From contig NZ_CP039695.1 of assembly GCF_005145025.1 (NCBI RefSeq), positions 806,001 through 870,000 on the forward strand: 64,000 bases of DNA, given 5' to 3'. The notes under the pieces are model-generated. The model was not told the DNA's origin. It ran no database searches and saw nothing but the letters and a program-made list of their open reading frames with translations. Of this stretch, positions 1 through 8,890 are shown piece after piece; position 1 is the first letter of the stretch, and every line of letters begins with the position of its first letter. Source of the stretch: Novosphingobium sp. EMRT-2. GTDB lineage: Bacteria; Pseudomonadota; Alphaproteobacteria; Sphingomonadales; Sphingomonadaceae. The position numbers and the translations under genes were made by a program.

Positions 1-1567
1 GCGGCTGCCCCGAGCCGAGCGCCGTGAACGCACCACCCACACCGGCGAAGTAGTCGAGACCGAACGAGTTCACGTAGTAGCTGTTTTCGGACATCGTCAG
101 CTTGCTGTAGATGCCGCCCAGCAGGAAGTTGAACTTGCCGTCCCACTTCGAGCTGAGGATGGCTTCCGCCGACCAGCTCTTGTTGTACTGGACCGATCGG
201 TCGAAGTCCTGCGGCGACATGGCGCAGGACTTGTGCCCACCGTAAACGCCCGTGCCCGTTTCTTCCGGCAGCGAGGTGCAGATCACGCCGGTCGGGCCAT
301 TCGGCATCAACGCGTCAGCCACCGGCTTGAGATAGGTGGCAAGGCCGGCGCCCAACGCGCCCGACGCGGCGGCGGCCAGCGTGTTCAGCGTCGGCTGGAT
401 CAGCGCGCGGCTCTGAATCGAGTTCGTGTAGTCCTGGCTCGAATCGACCCGGACGCTTTCGAAGTTCCCGGTCAGCTTCAGGCTCAGCCCCTTGCCGAGA
501 TCCTGATCCAGAGAGCCCACGACGATCCATTCGTCGGTAAAGTAATTCGGTTCGGTATCCGTGTTGATTACGCGTGGATCGGCCGGATTGACCACGCCCG
601 AATAGCTGTCCGGGCCATAGAGATCGCCCAGCGCGAAATTCGGCATCCCTGGTTGGCCTGCGGGCAGTCCACGAATTGCAAAGAACTGCTTTGACGTCAG
701 GATCGAAGCCAGCGTGCTGTTGCCGTTGGTGACGCCATAGCCCTGCGTGGCGTTGAGGCAGCCGATGATTCCGGTCGGATCACGCTGGCACAGCTGCTTC
801 TGGATGCGCATGCGATGGTCTTTTTCGCGGAAATACTGCGCCATCAGGTCGATCGTCGTGCTGGAGGTCGGCTCCCACCGCACCGAAGCGCGAACGCCAT
901 ACATGTTGCGATCGTCGTAGTGCTTGCCGTTGGCGAGATTCAGGGTGTAGCCATCACGGTTGAGGTAGAAGCCCGCGAGACGGACGCCAAGCGTGTCCGT
1001 GAGGGGCGCGTTCAGCATCCCCTTCACCTTGATCGAATTATAGTTGCCGTATTCGGCTTCGCCCGACGCGCCGAACTTGCTGAGATCGGGCTTGGCCGTG
1101 ATCAGATCGACGACGCCCGAGGTGGCGTTGCGGCCGAACAGCGTGCCTTGCGGGCCGCGCAGAACCTGGATCTGCGCAAGATCGTAGAATTCGCCTTCGA
1201 AGAGACGGGTCTGGAAAAGCGGCGAGTCATTGAGGTGGATGGCGGTGGCCTGGTCGCACGTCACGCCCACGCAAAGGTCGCCGATGCCGCGGATCGTAAA
1301 GCTGGACGATGTGAAGTTCGTCTTGGTGAAGGTGATGTTGGGCAGCGACAATTGCAGATCGCTTGTGTTCTTGATCTGCTGCTTGTCCAGCGCTTCAGGC
1401 GTAAACGCGCTCACCGCGATCGGAACGTCCTGCAGGCGTTCCGACTGACGCTGGGCGGTGACGATGATTTCTTCGGTATCTGCCGATCCACCAGCAGACT
1501 GTGCGAAGGCGGGAGTTGCGACTGCCGACGCGCATACGCCAACAAGCAGGGAAAGCTTGCCCCTCAT
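1..1567 (-). CDS. TonB-dependent outer-membrane receptor, 3' end cut off by window edge
   Basis: Reading leftwards from an ATG at 1567, the frame stays open to the window edge and gives the first 522 residues. The N-terminus is a signal peptide ending near AFA at residue 22. A TonB-box-like EEIIVTAQR (residues 32-40) and the plug motif VLRGPQGTLFGRNAT (135-149) follow. This is the usual start of the sphingomonad receptors that take up siderophores or large hydrophobic or sugar substrates with energy from TonB-ExbBD. Most of the beta-barrel is present but the C-terminal strands are missing, so the ligand cannot be guessed. A GAGAGAGG Shine-Dalgarno-like run precedes the start. The gene is divergent from the riboflavin unit and shares a 229-bp intergenic region with it. 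Confidence 0.95.
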   Translation of the reverse strand, partial: MRGKLSLLVGVCASAVATPAFAQSAGGSADTEEIIVTAQRQSERLQDVPIAVSAFTPEALDKQQIKNTSDLQLSLPNITFTKTNFTSSSFTIRGIGDLCVGVTCDQATAIHLNDSPLFQTRLFEGEFYDLAQIQVLRGPQGTLFGRNATSGVVDLITAKPDLSKFGASGEAEYGNYNSIKVKGMLNAPLTDTLGVRLAGFYLNRDGYTLNLANGKHYDDRNMYGVRASVRWEPTSSTTIDLMAQYFREKDHRMRIQKQLCQRDPTGIIGCLNATQGYGVTNGNSTLASILTSKQFFAIRGLPAGQPGMPNFALGDLYGPDSYSGVVNPADPRVINTDTEPNYFTDEWIVVGSLDQDLGKGLSLKLTGNFESVRVDSSQDYTNSIQSRALIQPTLNTLAAAASGALGAGLATYLKPVADALMPNGPTGVICTSLPEETGTGVYGGHKSCAMSPQDFDRSVQYNKSWSAEAILSSKWDGKFNFLLGGIYSKLTMSENSYYVNSFGLDYFAGVGGAFTALGSGQP

Positions 1568-1748
1568 AGCTCAGACCTCTCTCTCCAGCGGTGCCCCTCG
1601 TTGATGTGGGCTACCCCGGAACACAGGACATAACGAGCGGGATTCCTTGTCAATGGCCAATTCGCATTCGCGCCTTGCCGTAGCGGCAACCCATTCGGCG
1701 CGTGATTTTAATGACACAGTTAACTGAAATTTTCGCGATATTACGATG

Positions 1749-1784
1749 TCACATTCCCCGCTTGCACTACACACTACAATGTGA
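1749..1784. promoter_or_regulatory. inverted repeat, candidate operator of the riboflavin gene
   Basis: TCACATT (1749-1755) and AATGTGA (1778-1784) are perfect 7-bp inverted arms separated by 22 bp, ending 12 bp before the ATG of the HTH-RibB fusion. The pair overlaps the candidate -35 element. It would suit binding by a dimeric lambda-repressor-like HTH, and the adjacent gene carries such a domain. Autoregulation is inference. Confidence 0.45.
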
Positions 1785-1790
1785 AATACC
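1762..1790 (+). promoter_or_regulatory. candidate promoter of the riboflavin operon, possibly leaderless
   Basis: TTGCAC (1762-1767), a 17-bp spacer and AATACC (1785-1790) form a weak sigma-70-like pair. A start about 7 bp after the -10 would fall on or next to the A of the ATG at 1797. The bases before that ATG contain no Shine-Dalgarno-like purine run, which agrees with a leaderless mRNA. The -10 match is poor, so this is tentative. Confidence 0.35.
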
Positions 1791-1796
1791 CGAATC

Positions 1797-3065
1797 ATGT
1801 CTACTGACCTCATCGAACGCATCCGCCGACTCATCGTCGATGGCGGCATGTCCCGCTCCGGCCTCGCGCGTGCCGCTGGCCTCCACGCCAACACCCTGCG
1901 CGACGTGACGCAGCCGAACTGGAACCCCACGGCGGACACACTCGCCAAGCTGGAACGCGTCCTCAGCGAGAGCGACGACGCGCCGGCGCTCGTTCCCATC
2001 GAGGAAATCATCGAGGAAGCGCGCAATGGCCGGATGTTCATCCTGGTCGATGACGAGGATCGGGAGAACGAGGGCGATCTGGTCATCCCCGCGCAGATGG
2101 CCACGCCCGACGCGATCAATTTCATGGCCACGCACGGTCGCGGCCTCATCTGCCTGACGCTCACCCGCGCGCGCTGCGAACAGCTCGGCCTGGAACTGAT
2201 GAGCCGCAACAACGGCACGCGCCACGAAACCGCTTTCACCGTTTCGATCGAAGCCCGCGAAGGCGTGACCACCGGCATTTCCGCCGGTGACCGCGCCCGC
2301 ACCGTTGCGGTGGCCATCGATGCCGGCAAGACCCGGGACGACATCGTCACGCCCGGCCACGTCTTCCCCCTGATCGCGCGCGACGGCGGCGTGCTGGTGC
2401 GCGCCGGCCATACCGAGGCGGCGGTGGACATCTCGCGCCTTGCCGGCCTCAACCCTTCGGGCGTGATCTGCGAGATCATGCGCGATGACGGCACCATGGC
2501 GCGCATGGACGATCTCGTCCCCTTCGCTCGCCGCCATGGCCTCAAGATCGGCACGATCCGCGATCTGATCGAATACCGCCGCCGGCACGATCATCTGGTC
2601 AGCAAGGTGGCCGAGGTGCCCTTTACTTCGGACTACGGCGGTGACTGGCGCCTGCTGACCTACCGCAACAAGGTCGATGGCACCGAAAGCCTCGTGCTCC
2701 AGAAGGGCCAGGTCATCCCCGGCGAACCGACGCTGACCCGCGTCCACACCTTCTCGGCTTTCCACGACCTGCTGGGCCAGCCAGGCCCGCGCAAGCGCAC
2801 GCTTCAGCGCGCGATGGCGGAAGTGGGCAAGGCCGGCAACGGCCTGATCGTGCTGCTGTTCAATCCGCCGGAAGCCGATCCGGCGCGCGGGGGCAACAGC
2901 GGCGGCCCGGACATGGACCTGCGCAGCTATGGCATCGGCGCGCAGATCCTGGCCGACCTTGGCGTGCATGACATGACCCTGCTATCGAACGCCCATCGCA
3001 ACGTCGTGGCCATCGAAGGCTATGGCCTGAATATCGTCGGCGAACGGCCGATCCCCGAGGAGTAA
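1797..3065 (+). CDS. ribB: HTH-fused 3,4-dihydroxy-2-butanone-4-phosphate synthase with degenerate GTP cyclohydrolase II-like domain (RibBX type)
   Basis: Makes the four-carbon precursor of the riboflavin ring (DHBP) from ribulose 5-phosphate. Three parts are visible in 422 residues. Residues 1-60 form a lambda-repressor/XRE-like helix-turn-helix around SGLARAAGLHANTLRDV (21-37). Residues about 66-265 are the RibB domain with the acidic signature DDEDRENEGDL (85-95). Residues about 275-422 resemble RibA, ending DLRSYGIGAQIL...EGYGLNIVG. In the RibA part, the zinc-binding SEC...CDC cysteines are replaced by RVHTFSAFHDLLG (315-327) and the EGRGIGL catalytic stretch is absent, so GTP cyclohydrolase activity is unlikely. 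This matches the RibBX variant known in Proteobacteria, but the HTH extension is unusual. Six bases separate it from ribH. A separate true ribA must exist elsewhere. Confidence 0.93.
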   Translation: MSTDLIERIRRLIVDGGMSRSGLARAAGLHANTLRDVTQPNWNPTADTLAKLERVLSESDDAPALVPIEEIIEEARNGRMFILVDDEDRENEGDLVIPAQMATPDAINFMATHGRGLICLTLTRARCEQLGLELMSRNNGTRHETAFTVSIEAREGVTTGISAGDRARTVAVAIDAGKTRDDIVTPGHVFPLIARDGGVLVRAGHTEAAVDISRLAGLNPSGVICEIMRDDGTMARMDDLVPFARRHGLKIGTIRDLIEYRRRHDHLVSKVAEVPFTSDYGGDWRLLTYRNKVDGTESLVLQKGQVIPGEPTLTRVHTFSAFHDLLGQPGPRKRTLQRAMAEVGKAGNGLIVLLFNPPEADPARGGNSGGPDMDLRSYGIGAQILADLGVHDMTLLSNAHRNVVAIEGYGLNIVGERPIPEE

Positions 3066-3071
3066 TCGGCC

Positions 3072-3491
3072 ATGGCCAAGTTCCTGATTGTCGAAGCCCG
3101 TTTCTACGACCACCTCAACGACATGCTGATCGCGGGCGCCAAGGCGGCGCTCAAGGCGTCCGGCCACAAGGCCGAGGTCATCACCGTTCCCGGCGCGCTG
3201 GAAATCCCCGGCGCGATCGCGCTGGCCGACCAGAGCGGGGACTATGACGGCTATGTCGCCATCGGTGTGGTGATCCGGGGCGAAACCTACCACTTCGAGA
3301 TCGTGGCCGGCGAAAGCGCGCGCGGCATCATGGCGCTGACCATGGATGGCGTCGCCATCGGCAACGGCATCCTTACCGTGGAAAACGAAGCGCAGGCAAT
3401 CGTCCGCGCCGATCCCGCACAGAAGGACAAGGGTGGCGAGGCTGCCAAGGCCGCGCTTGCCCTCCTCGCGCTCAGGGAGCGCTTCGCATGA
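3072..3491 (+). CDS. ribH: 6,7-dimethyl-8-ribityllumazine synthase
   Basis: Condenses DHBP, the product of the upstream enzyme, with the pyrimidine intermediate 5-amino-6-(ribitylamino)uracil to give lumazine, the penultimate step of riboflavin synthesis. At 139 residues it has the normal short length. Family motifs are visible: IVEARFY near the N-terminus, the PGALEIPGA substrate-binding loop (residues 39-47), and the phosphate-binding and catalytic stretch [10 protein letters not shown]. The gene starts 6 bp after the ribB fusion and overlaps the next gene by an ATGA, so the three are co-transcribed. Confidence 0.97.
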   Translation: MAKFLIVEARFYDHLNDMLIAGAKAALKASGHKAEVITVPGALEIPGAIALADQSGDYDGYVAIGVVIRGETYHFEIVAGESARGIMALTMDGVAIGNGILTVENEAQAIVRADPAQKDKGGEAAKAALALLALRERFA

Positions 3492-4417
3492 GCGGCAAGC
3501 ATCCTTCGCTGTCCGGCATCCCGCTCGTCCTGGGCGGCAACGTCTTCGGCTGGACCATCGACCGCGACTGCAGCTTCGAAGTGCTGGACGCCTTCTACGA
3601 GAACGGCGGCCGGATGATCGATACCGCCGAAGGCTATTCGGTCTGGGTCCCCGGCCACAAGGGTGGGGAAAGCGAGACCGTCATCGGCGAATGGCTGGAA
3701 TCGCGCGGCGTGCGCAAGCACATGCGCATCGCCACCAAGACCAACATGGCCGGCGAGCCCGGCGGCCTTGCGCCTGCGCGCCTGCTCGAACGCTGCCAGG
3801 CCTCGCTTGAACGCCTGCGCACCGATTACATCGATCTCTACTATGCGCACCGCGACGAGGAACAGACCCCGCAGGCCGAAGTGGCCGAAGGGTTCAAGAC
3901 GCTGTTCGACCGGAAGCTGATCCGCGAAGCCGGCGCTTCCAACTTCTCGCTCGACCGGCTGGCTTCGGCGCAGGCGGCGGCGGAAGCGGCCGGCGCGCCG
4001 GCCTATGGCGTGCTGCAGAACCAGTACAATCTGCTCGAACGCGACGCCTATCCGGCCGAATTGCAGGCGTTCTGCGTCAAGCACGACGTGGCGATGCTGC
4101 CGTTCTTCGGGCTTGCAAGCGGCTTCCTGACGGGCAAGTATCGCAAGGACGCCGATTTCGCGCGCTATCCGCGTGGCGAAGGCCTGCGCAAGTACGCCGA
4201 ACCGGGCAAGCGGCTGCTGCCGGTGATGGACCGCATCGCCACCGAGACCGAAGCCACGCTGGGCCAGGTCGCGCTGGCATGGCTGCTGGCCCAGCCCGGC
4301 ATTGCCGCGCCGATCGCCAGCGCCACCACCGCCGATCAGGTCGACGATCTGGTCGAGGCGATGGAACTGGAACTGAGCGCGGCGCAGGTTGCCGCCCTGA
4401 CGAAGGCGCTCGACTGA
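3488..4417 (+). CDS. aldo/keto reductase family oxidoreductase
   Basis: NAD(P)H-dependent reductase with the TIM-barrel fold, 309 residues. The catalytic tetrad can be placed: D45 and Y50 in [10 protein letters not shown]84 in ATKTN, and H121 in YYAHRDEEQ. The C-terminal part has the usual cofactor-binding region with [11 protein letters not shown]. The sequence is closest in style to the Tas/YajO-like and sugar-type aldo/keto reductases; the substrate is unknown. The start overlaps the ribH stop (ATGA), so it is translationally coupled to riboflavin synthesis. A dedicated role in flavin metabolism is possible but not shown. A strong hairpin follows the stop codon. Confidence 0.9.
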   Translation: MSGKHPSLSGIPLVLGGNVFGWTIDRDCSFEVLDAFYENGGRMIDTAEGYSVWVPGHKGGESETVIGEWLESRGVRKHMRIATKTNMAGEPGGLAPARLLERCQASLERLRTDYIDLYYAHRDEEQTPQAEVAEGFKTLFDRKLIREAGASNFSLDRLASAQAAAEAAGAPAYGVLQNQYNLLERDAYPAELQAFCVKHDVAMLPFFGLASGFLTGKYRKDADFARYPRGEGLRKYAEPGKRLLPVMDRIATETEATLGQVALAWLLAQPGIAAPIASATTADQVDDLVEAMELELSAAQVAALTKALD

Positions 4418-4424
4418 GACCGCT

Positions 4425-4449
4425 GCAAGGGGCCTACGAGGCCCCTTGC
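4425..4449. terminator. bidirectional hairpin between convergent genes
   Basis: GCAAGGGGCC and GGCCCCTTGC form a perfect 10-bp stem around a TACGA loop. It sits 8 bp after the aldo/keto reductase stop and 6 bp before the end of the convergent gene. There is no T-tract, so it is either a weak intrinsic terminator on both strands or an mRNA 3'-end stabiliser. Confidence 0.65.
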
Positions 4450-4454
4450 CGGCT

Positions 4455-5537
4455 TCAGGCCACGTCCATGCCTTGCAACCCCATTGGCCCGTAAGGACCA
4501 AGGACGAGTTGCTCGAACACGCCCACGCCTTCCTCGCCGGTGCTGGTCGTCACCCTGGACACGATCTGGACGTGGAAGTTGTCCGGCCGGGCTGGATCGC
4601 AAGTTGCGAGGTCGATGTCCTCGCGCTCGACCTCCAGCGGTCCGTGGTACAGCCCGTGCCCCCATTTGGGCGAGGTATAGCCGATCCCGCGCATCTGGAA
4701 CCGCACCAGCGCCTCGAACGACACCGTCAGCGGCCCCTCCGGCGTTGTGATATCGAGACTGCCCGAAGCCGGCCAGCGCGTGCCCGATGCCAGGGGCGAT
4801 GCCATGGTCGCGGAAGGCGTTTCGTAGTGATCGTGCGCGCCGGCACCGTCCGGCGCGATCACCGCCCGCGTGTTCCACGGCGCGCCGTGCATATCCGCGT
4901 TGATATGGTAGAACAGGCTGCGATCGGGCAGGTTGATCGGCGTCCATTGCCAGAAGAACGACGGAACCACGCCGTGCCCAAACGGCTGCGTATCGCTGCT
5001 GCCCACCGGACGCACGCCCCAGCTGCGGTCGCGCGTGCCGGCCGTCTGCGGGTGCAGCGCCTCACGCGCGCCATCCACTTCCACCCAGCCCTCGTAATGC
5101 CCGTTCTGCGTCAGCCGCGTGTAATCCATGAACGCGCGCGGCCCGATGCGGAACGTGAAGCGCGGCTCCTCGATGGGAAAGGCACGGCCGGTGAAGGCCA
5201 GCTCGGCGGCGATCCCCTCACCGTTGACGCGCACCACCAGCTTGCGCAGCGGCTCGACCACCTCGATCGAGATCGGCCCGACCGTCAGGTCGAACCGTTC
5301 CATATTCAGTTCACGTGACGCATGAAGACAGTGCTGGATACCATTGCGGATATACGAAAAATGGGCATCCGCCACGTTCAGGTGCGGATAGATGCCGAAG
5401 GCCACCGCAAAGAAGCCTGAGCCGTCCGGCGCATAGCCATTGAAGAAATAGCGATCGTAGAAATTCCGGTCCGTGCCCGCATAGGCGACGGGCTCGGGCG
5501 TCTGGTGCAGCGGAAAGTCATCGCCCTTGGTCAGCAT
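4455..5537 (-). CDS. CrtC/AttH-like (hydroxyneurosporene synthase fold) protein of unknown function
   Basis: A 360-residue protein without a signal peptide. The layout (FFNGYAPDGSGFFAVAFGIYP near the start, TRDRSWGVRPVG in the middle, FFWQWTPINL after it) recalls the lipocalin-like twin-barrel proteins related to carotenoid hydratase CrtC and AttH. These are often annotated as DUF7064/7065-type proteins in actinobacterial and sphingomonad lipid or steroid gene clusters. The actual reaction is unknown. The start overlaps the end of the upstream kinase gene by 7 bases, so the two act in one operon and very likely on one pathway. Assignment rests on motif memory, not on a search. Confidence 0.7.
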   Translation of the reverse strand: MLTKGDDFPLHQTPEPVAYAGTDRNFYDRYFFNGYAPDGSGFFAVAFGIYPHLNVADAHFSYIRNGIQHCLHASRELNMERFDLTVGPISIEVVEPLRKLVVRVNGEGIAAELAFTGRAFPIEEPRFTFRIGPRAFMDYTRLTQNGHYEGWVEVDGAREALHPQTAGTRDRSWGVRPVGSSDTQPFGHGVVPSFFWQWTPINLPDRSLFYHINADMHGAPWNTRAVIAPDGAGAHDHYETPSATMASPLASGTRWPASGSLDITTPEGPLTVSFEALVRFQMRGIGYTSPKWGHGLYHGPLEVEREDIDLATCDPARPDNFHVQIVSRVTTSTGEEGVGVFEQLVLGPYGPMGLQGMDVA

Positions 5538-6625
5538 GCTCCGGTCTCCAGGAAGTGGCGCAGCGCGCCGATGCTGTCGTGGTCGAGCGCCAGTTCGCAG
5601 GCGCCGGTTGCCATCGACAGGAAATTCTCGTCGCCGCGCGGGGTCCGCACCACGAACGCGGCGCTGAACACCGCCGTGGACACGCCGTGGAGCGCCCCAA
5701 GGCGATAGCGCGTCCAGATCGCCTCACGCGTGGTGGGTACGCCGCGCCGGCTCATCTCGGCGCAATAGAGGTCGAGCAGTTCGTCCTCGTGCGGGCGGCG
5801 CAAGGCGCTGCCGATGCCGCATCCCATGAAATAGCCCACGTCGGTCAGGCCGCAGCCGATCCCGGTCGTCTGCCAGTCCACGATCGCGATCGGCTCGGCC
5901 CCGTTACCCACACCGAACAGCATGTTGTCGAGCCGGAAATCGCCGTGAACGAGACCCGGATCGGGTAGCACGCGGCCGAACCAGCCGCCGATCAGGTCAT
6001 TGAGTTCGTCGCAAATCCGCATGAGCTCGGGCGCCAACTGCCCGTCATAGCGTTCCCGGAACACGGCATGGGCCTGCGGATAGAGCGCGGCCATCTGCCC
6101 GGTCAGCGCCGGTTGGGGCTGGAAGCAGGGCTGGCCCAAGATGGCGGGGTGGTTGCGGCTGGGGGCGTGGATCGCCGCCGCCTGGCGAATAGCGGCGCGC
6201 GCGTCGTCGATACTGCAGCCGAGCAACTGGTTGCCACCACGCTCGGGCGCCAGATCCTCGAACAGAAGGACAAATTCCTGCCCGTTCTCATCCACTTCCG
6301 CGGCAAAGGTGCGAGGGACTCTGGCATCCAGCAATCCCGCCACCTCGCGGTAGAACGTCACTTCCTTGGTGTAGAGCTGCAGTGTCGCGGCCGTGCCCCG
6401 GCTGGTTTGGTCGGCGGAGGCGAACTTGCCCGCCACCGTGGCCGGCCCCGCGCCTTCCCGGTCATAGGTCAGCGTGAAGCGCGCGGTATCGCCGACCTGG
6501 CCGGTGCCGATCGGCACCCACGCCATGTCGGTAACGCGGGCATCGCGCAGCACGCCGCTTTCGCGCAGGCGCGCCTCCAGCCATCCCGCATCGACTTCGG
6601 CGGGCTTCCTCGGAAAATCGACCAT
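5531..6625 (-). CDS. APH/choline-kinase-like small-molecule phosphotransferase
   Basis: A protein-kinase-like-fold enzyme of 364 residues that should phosphorylate a hydroxyl group of a small molecule with ATP. Visible motifs are VAGKF with the ATP-binding lysine, the Brenner motif LVHGDFRLDNMLF with catalytic Asp and Asn, and the metal-binding IVDWQ. The start chosen is the ATG at 6625, preceded by GGGAGAG; a TTG 21 bases upstream (6646) would overlap that ribosome-binding site. Relatives are often filed as aminoglycoside phosphotransferase but lie next to acyl-CoA and isoprenoid catabolic genes, so resistance is not implied. It is translationally coupled to the downstream CrtC/AttH-like gene. 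A 16-bp palindrome lies 56 bp upstream. Confidence 0.85.
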   Translation of the reverse strand: MVDFPRKPAEVDAGWLEARLRESGVLRDARVTDMAWVPIGTGQVGDTARFTLTYDREGAGPATVAGKFASADQTSRGTAATLQLYTKEVTFYREVAGLLDARVPRTFAAEVDENGQEFVLLFEDLAPERGGNQLLGCSIDDARAAIRQAAAIHAPSRNHPAILGQPCFQPQPALTGQMAALYPQAHAVFRERYDGQLAPELMRICDELNDLIGGWFGRVLPDPGLVHGDFRLDNMLFGVGNGAEPIAIVDWQTTGIGCGLTDVGYFMGCGIGSALRRPHEDELLDLYCAEMSRRGVPTTREAIWTRYRLGALHGVSTAVFSAAFVVRTPRGDENFLSMATGACELALDHDSIGALRHFLETGAC

Positions 6626-6680
6626 GCTCTTCTCTCCCACCGCCAAGCTGGCAGAGAGAGCAGCGGTTGTGAAGCGGAAT

Positions 6681-6696
6681 TTAAGCGACCGATTAA
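6681..6696. promoter_or_regulatory. 16-bp palindromic operator-like site, copy 1
   Basis: TTAAGCGACCGATTAA fits TTAA-N-CG-NN-CG-N-TTAA. It lies in the promoter region of the kinase/CrtC-like unit. A second copy of the same pattern lies at 36779-36794. The size and symmetry suit a TetR-family repressor; no tetR gene is in the window. Confidence 0.5.
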
Positions 6697-6719
6697 CAAG
6701 CGATGCCCGGCCGGCAAAA

Positions 6720-6757
6720 GCAAAAGGCCGGAGCGCGCCTGCGCCCCGGCCTTTTGC
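6720..6757 (-). terminator. rho-independent terminator of eno
   Basis: GCAAAAGGCCGG and CCGGCCTTTTGC form a 12-bp perfect stem with a 14-base loop, starting 36 bp beyond the eno stop. On the minus strand the stem ends in CCTTTTGCTTTTG, giving a T-rich tail. It separates eno from the kinase unit. Confidence 0.8.
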
Positions 6758-6793
6758 CTGAACCGTCAGCCGGTTCGCCCCGGAAGGACCGGA

Positions 6794-8137
<1,344 letters not shown>

Positions 8138-8146
8138 CTATCGGCT

Positions 8147-8171
8147 GGAACCGGCGGGCGCAACCCGCGTT
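8147..8171 (+). promoter_or_regulatory. EcfG-type (general stress sigma factor) promoter
   Basis: GGAAC (8147-8151), exactly 16 bp, then CGTT (8168-8171). This is an exact match to the alphaproteobacterial EcfG consensus GGAAC-N16/17-CGTT. It points at the DUF883-like gene whose ATG is at 8291, giving a leader of roughly 110 bases. No other intergenic region in the window shows an exact match on either strand by eye. Confidence 0.75.
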
Positions 8172-8290
8172 GGTGCATTGCAGCGGGGCCGCCCGCCGTG
8201 AATTCGTAGGCGCTTTGCCCTATGGTCCCGGATGCGCTAGTCGTTATCGCGAGGCCTGCCGGGCCTGACAGTTCGAAGGAAGACAGCAAA

Positions 8291-8860
8291 ATGGCCAAAA
8301 CCACCGCCAAGGGCACTACCACAGCCGCCGATGTGGCGGAAACCGTGACCGACGCCGTTGAAGAAGCGGCCGCCGCTGCGGAAACCGGCAAGTCGCGCTT
8401 CAGCAAGGCCGTTGAAGACGCCAAGGCCAGCGCCGAAAAACTGAAGGACGAGGCCCTTGAGCGCGGAGCCGCCTACAAGGCCACCGTGACCGAAAAGGCC
8501 GGCGACTGGAGTGAAGACGCCAAGGTCTATGCCGGGCAGGCCAAGGAAAAAGCTATCTCGCTTGCGACCGACGGCAAGAGCAAGGCGAGCGACGCCCTGA
8601 CCGTGCTGGGCAAGACCATTTCCGATACTGCCGGCACGATCGATGAAAAGCTGGGCGTGCAATACGGCGATTATGCCCGTTCCGCTGCGCGCAGCATTCA
8701 GGAAACGGCCGCCAAGCTCGAATCGAAGGATGTTTCCGAACTCGGCAACGATGTGAAGGAATTCGTTCGCAAGAGCCCGGCCACCGCGATCGGCATCGCT
8801 GCCGTCGCGGGCTTCCTGCTGGCGCGGCTGGTGCGCGGGTCTGGCGACGGGGACGCGTAA
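8291..8860 (+). CDS. YqjD/ElaB-like (DUF883) membrane-anchored stress protein with LEA-like repeats
   Basis: A 189-residue Ala/Lys/Glu-rich protein. The first about 150 residues are predicted long amphipathic helix of the LEA or apolipoprotein style (AKASAEKLKDEAL, YAGQAKEKAIS). The C-terminus FVRKSPATAIGIAAVAGFLLARLVR is the one-pass membrane anchor typical of the ElaB/YqjD group, some of which bind ribosomes at the membrane in stationary phase. The ATG at 8291 is favoured over 8222 because AAGGAAG sits 8 bases upstream and the extra 23 residues look non-coding. It is the first gene of four behind an EcfG promoter. Confidence 0.8.
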   Translation: MAKTTAKGTTTAADVAETVTDAVEEAAAAAETGKSRFSKAVEDAKASAEKLKDEALERGAAYKATVTEKAGDWSEDAKVYAGQAKEKAISLATDGKSKASDALTVLGKTISDTAGTIDEKLGVQYGDYARSAARSIQETAAKLESKDVSELGNDVKEFVRKSPATAIGIAAVAGFLLARLVRGSGDGDA

Positions 8861-8890
8861 GGGCAGAAGCGCGCATCGTCCGAACGACGG

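Noticed and set aside
1707..1722. TTAATGACACAGTTAA in the TonB receptor/riboflavin intergenic region as a third copy of the palindrome
   Set aside because: It has the TTAA ends but lacks the inner CG pairs, and the core is not symmetrical, so it does not fit the pattern of the other two.
5531..6625. Aminoglycoside resistance kinase
   Set aside because: The APH fold is shared by many metabolic kinases. Coupling to a CrtC/AttH-like gene and the absence of mobile elements argue for metabolism.
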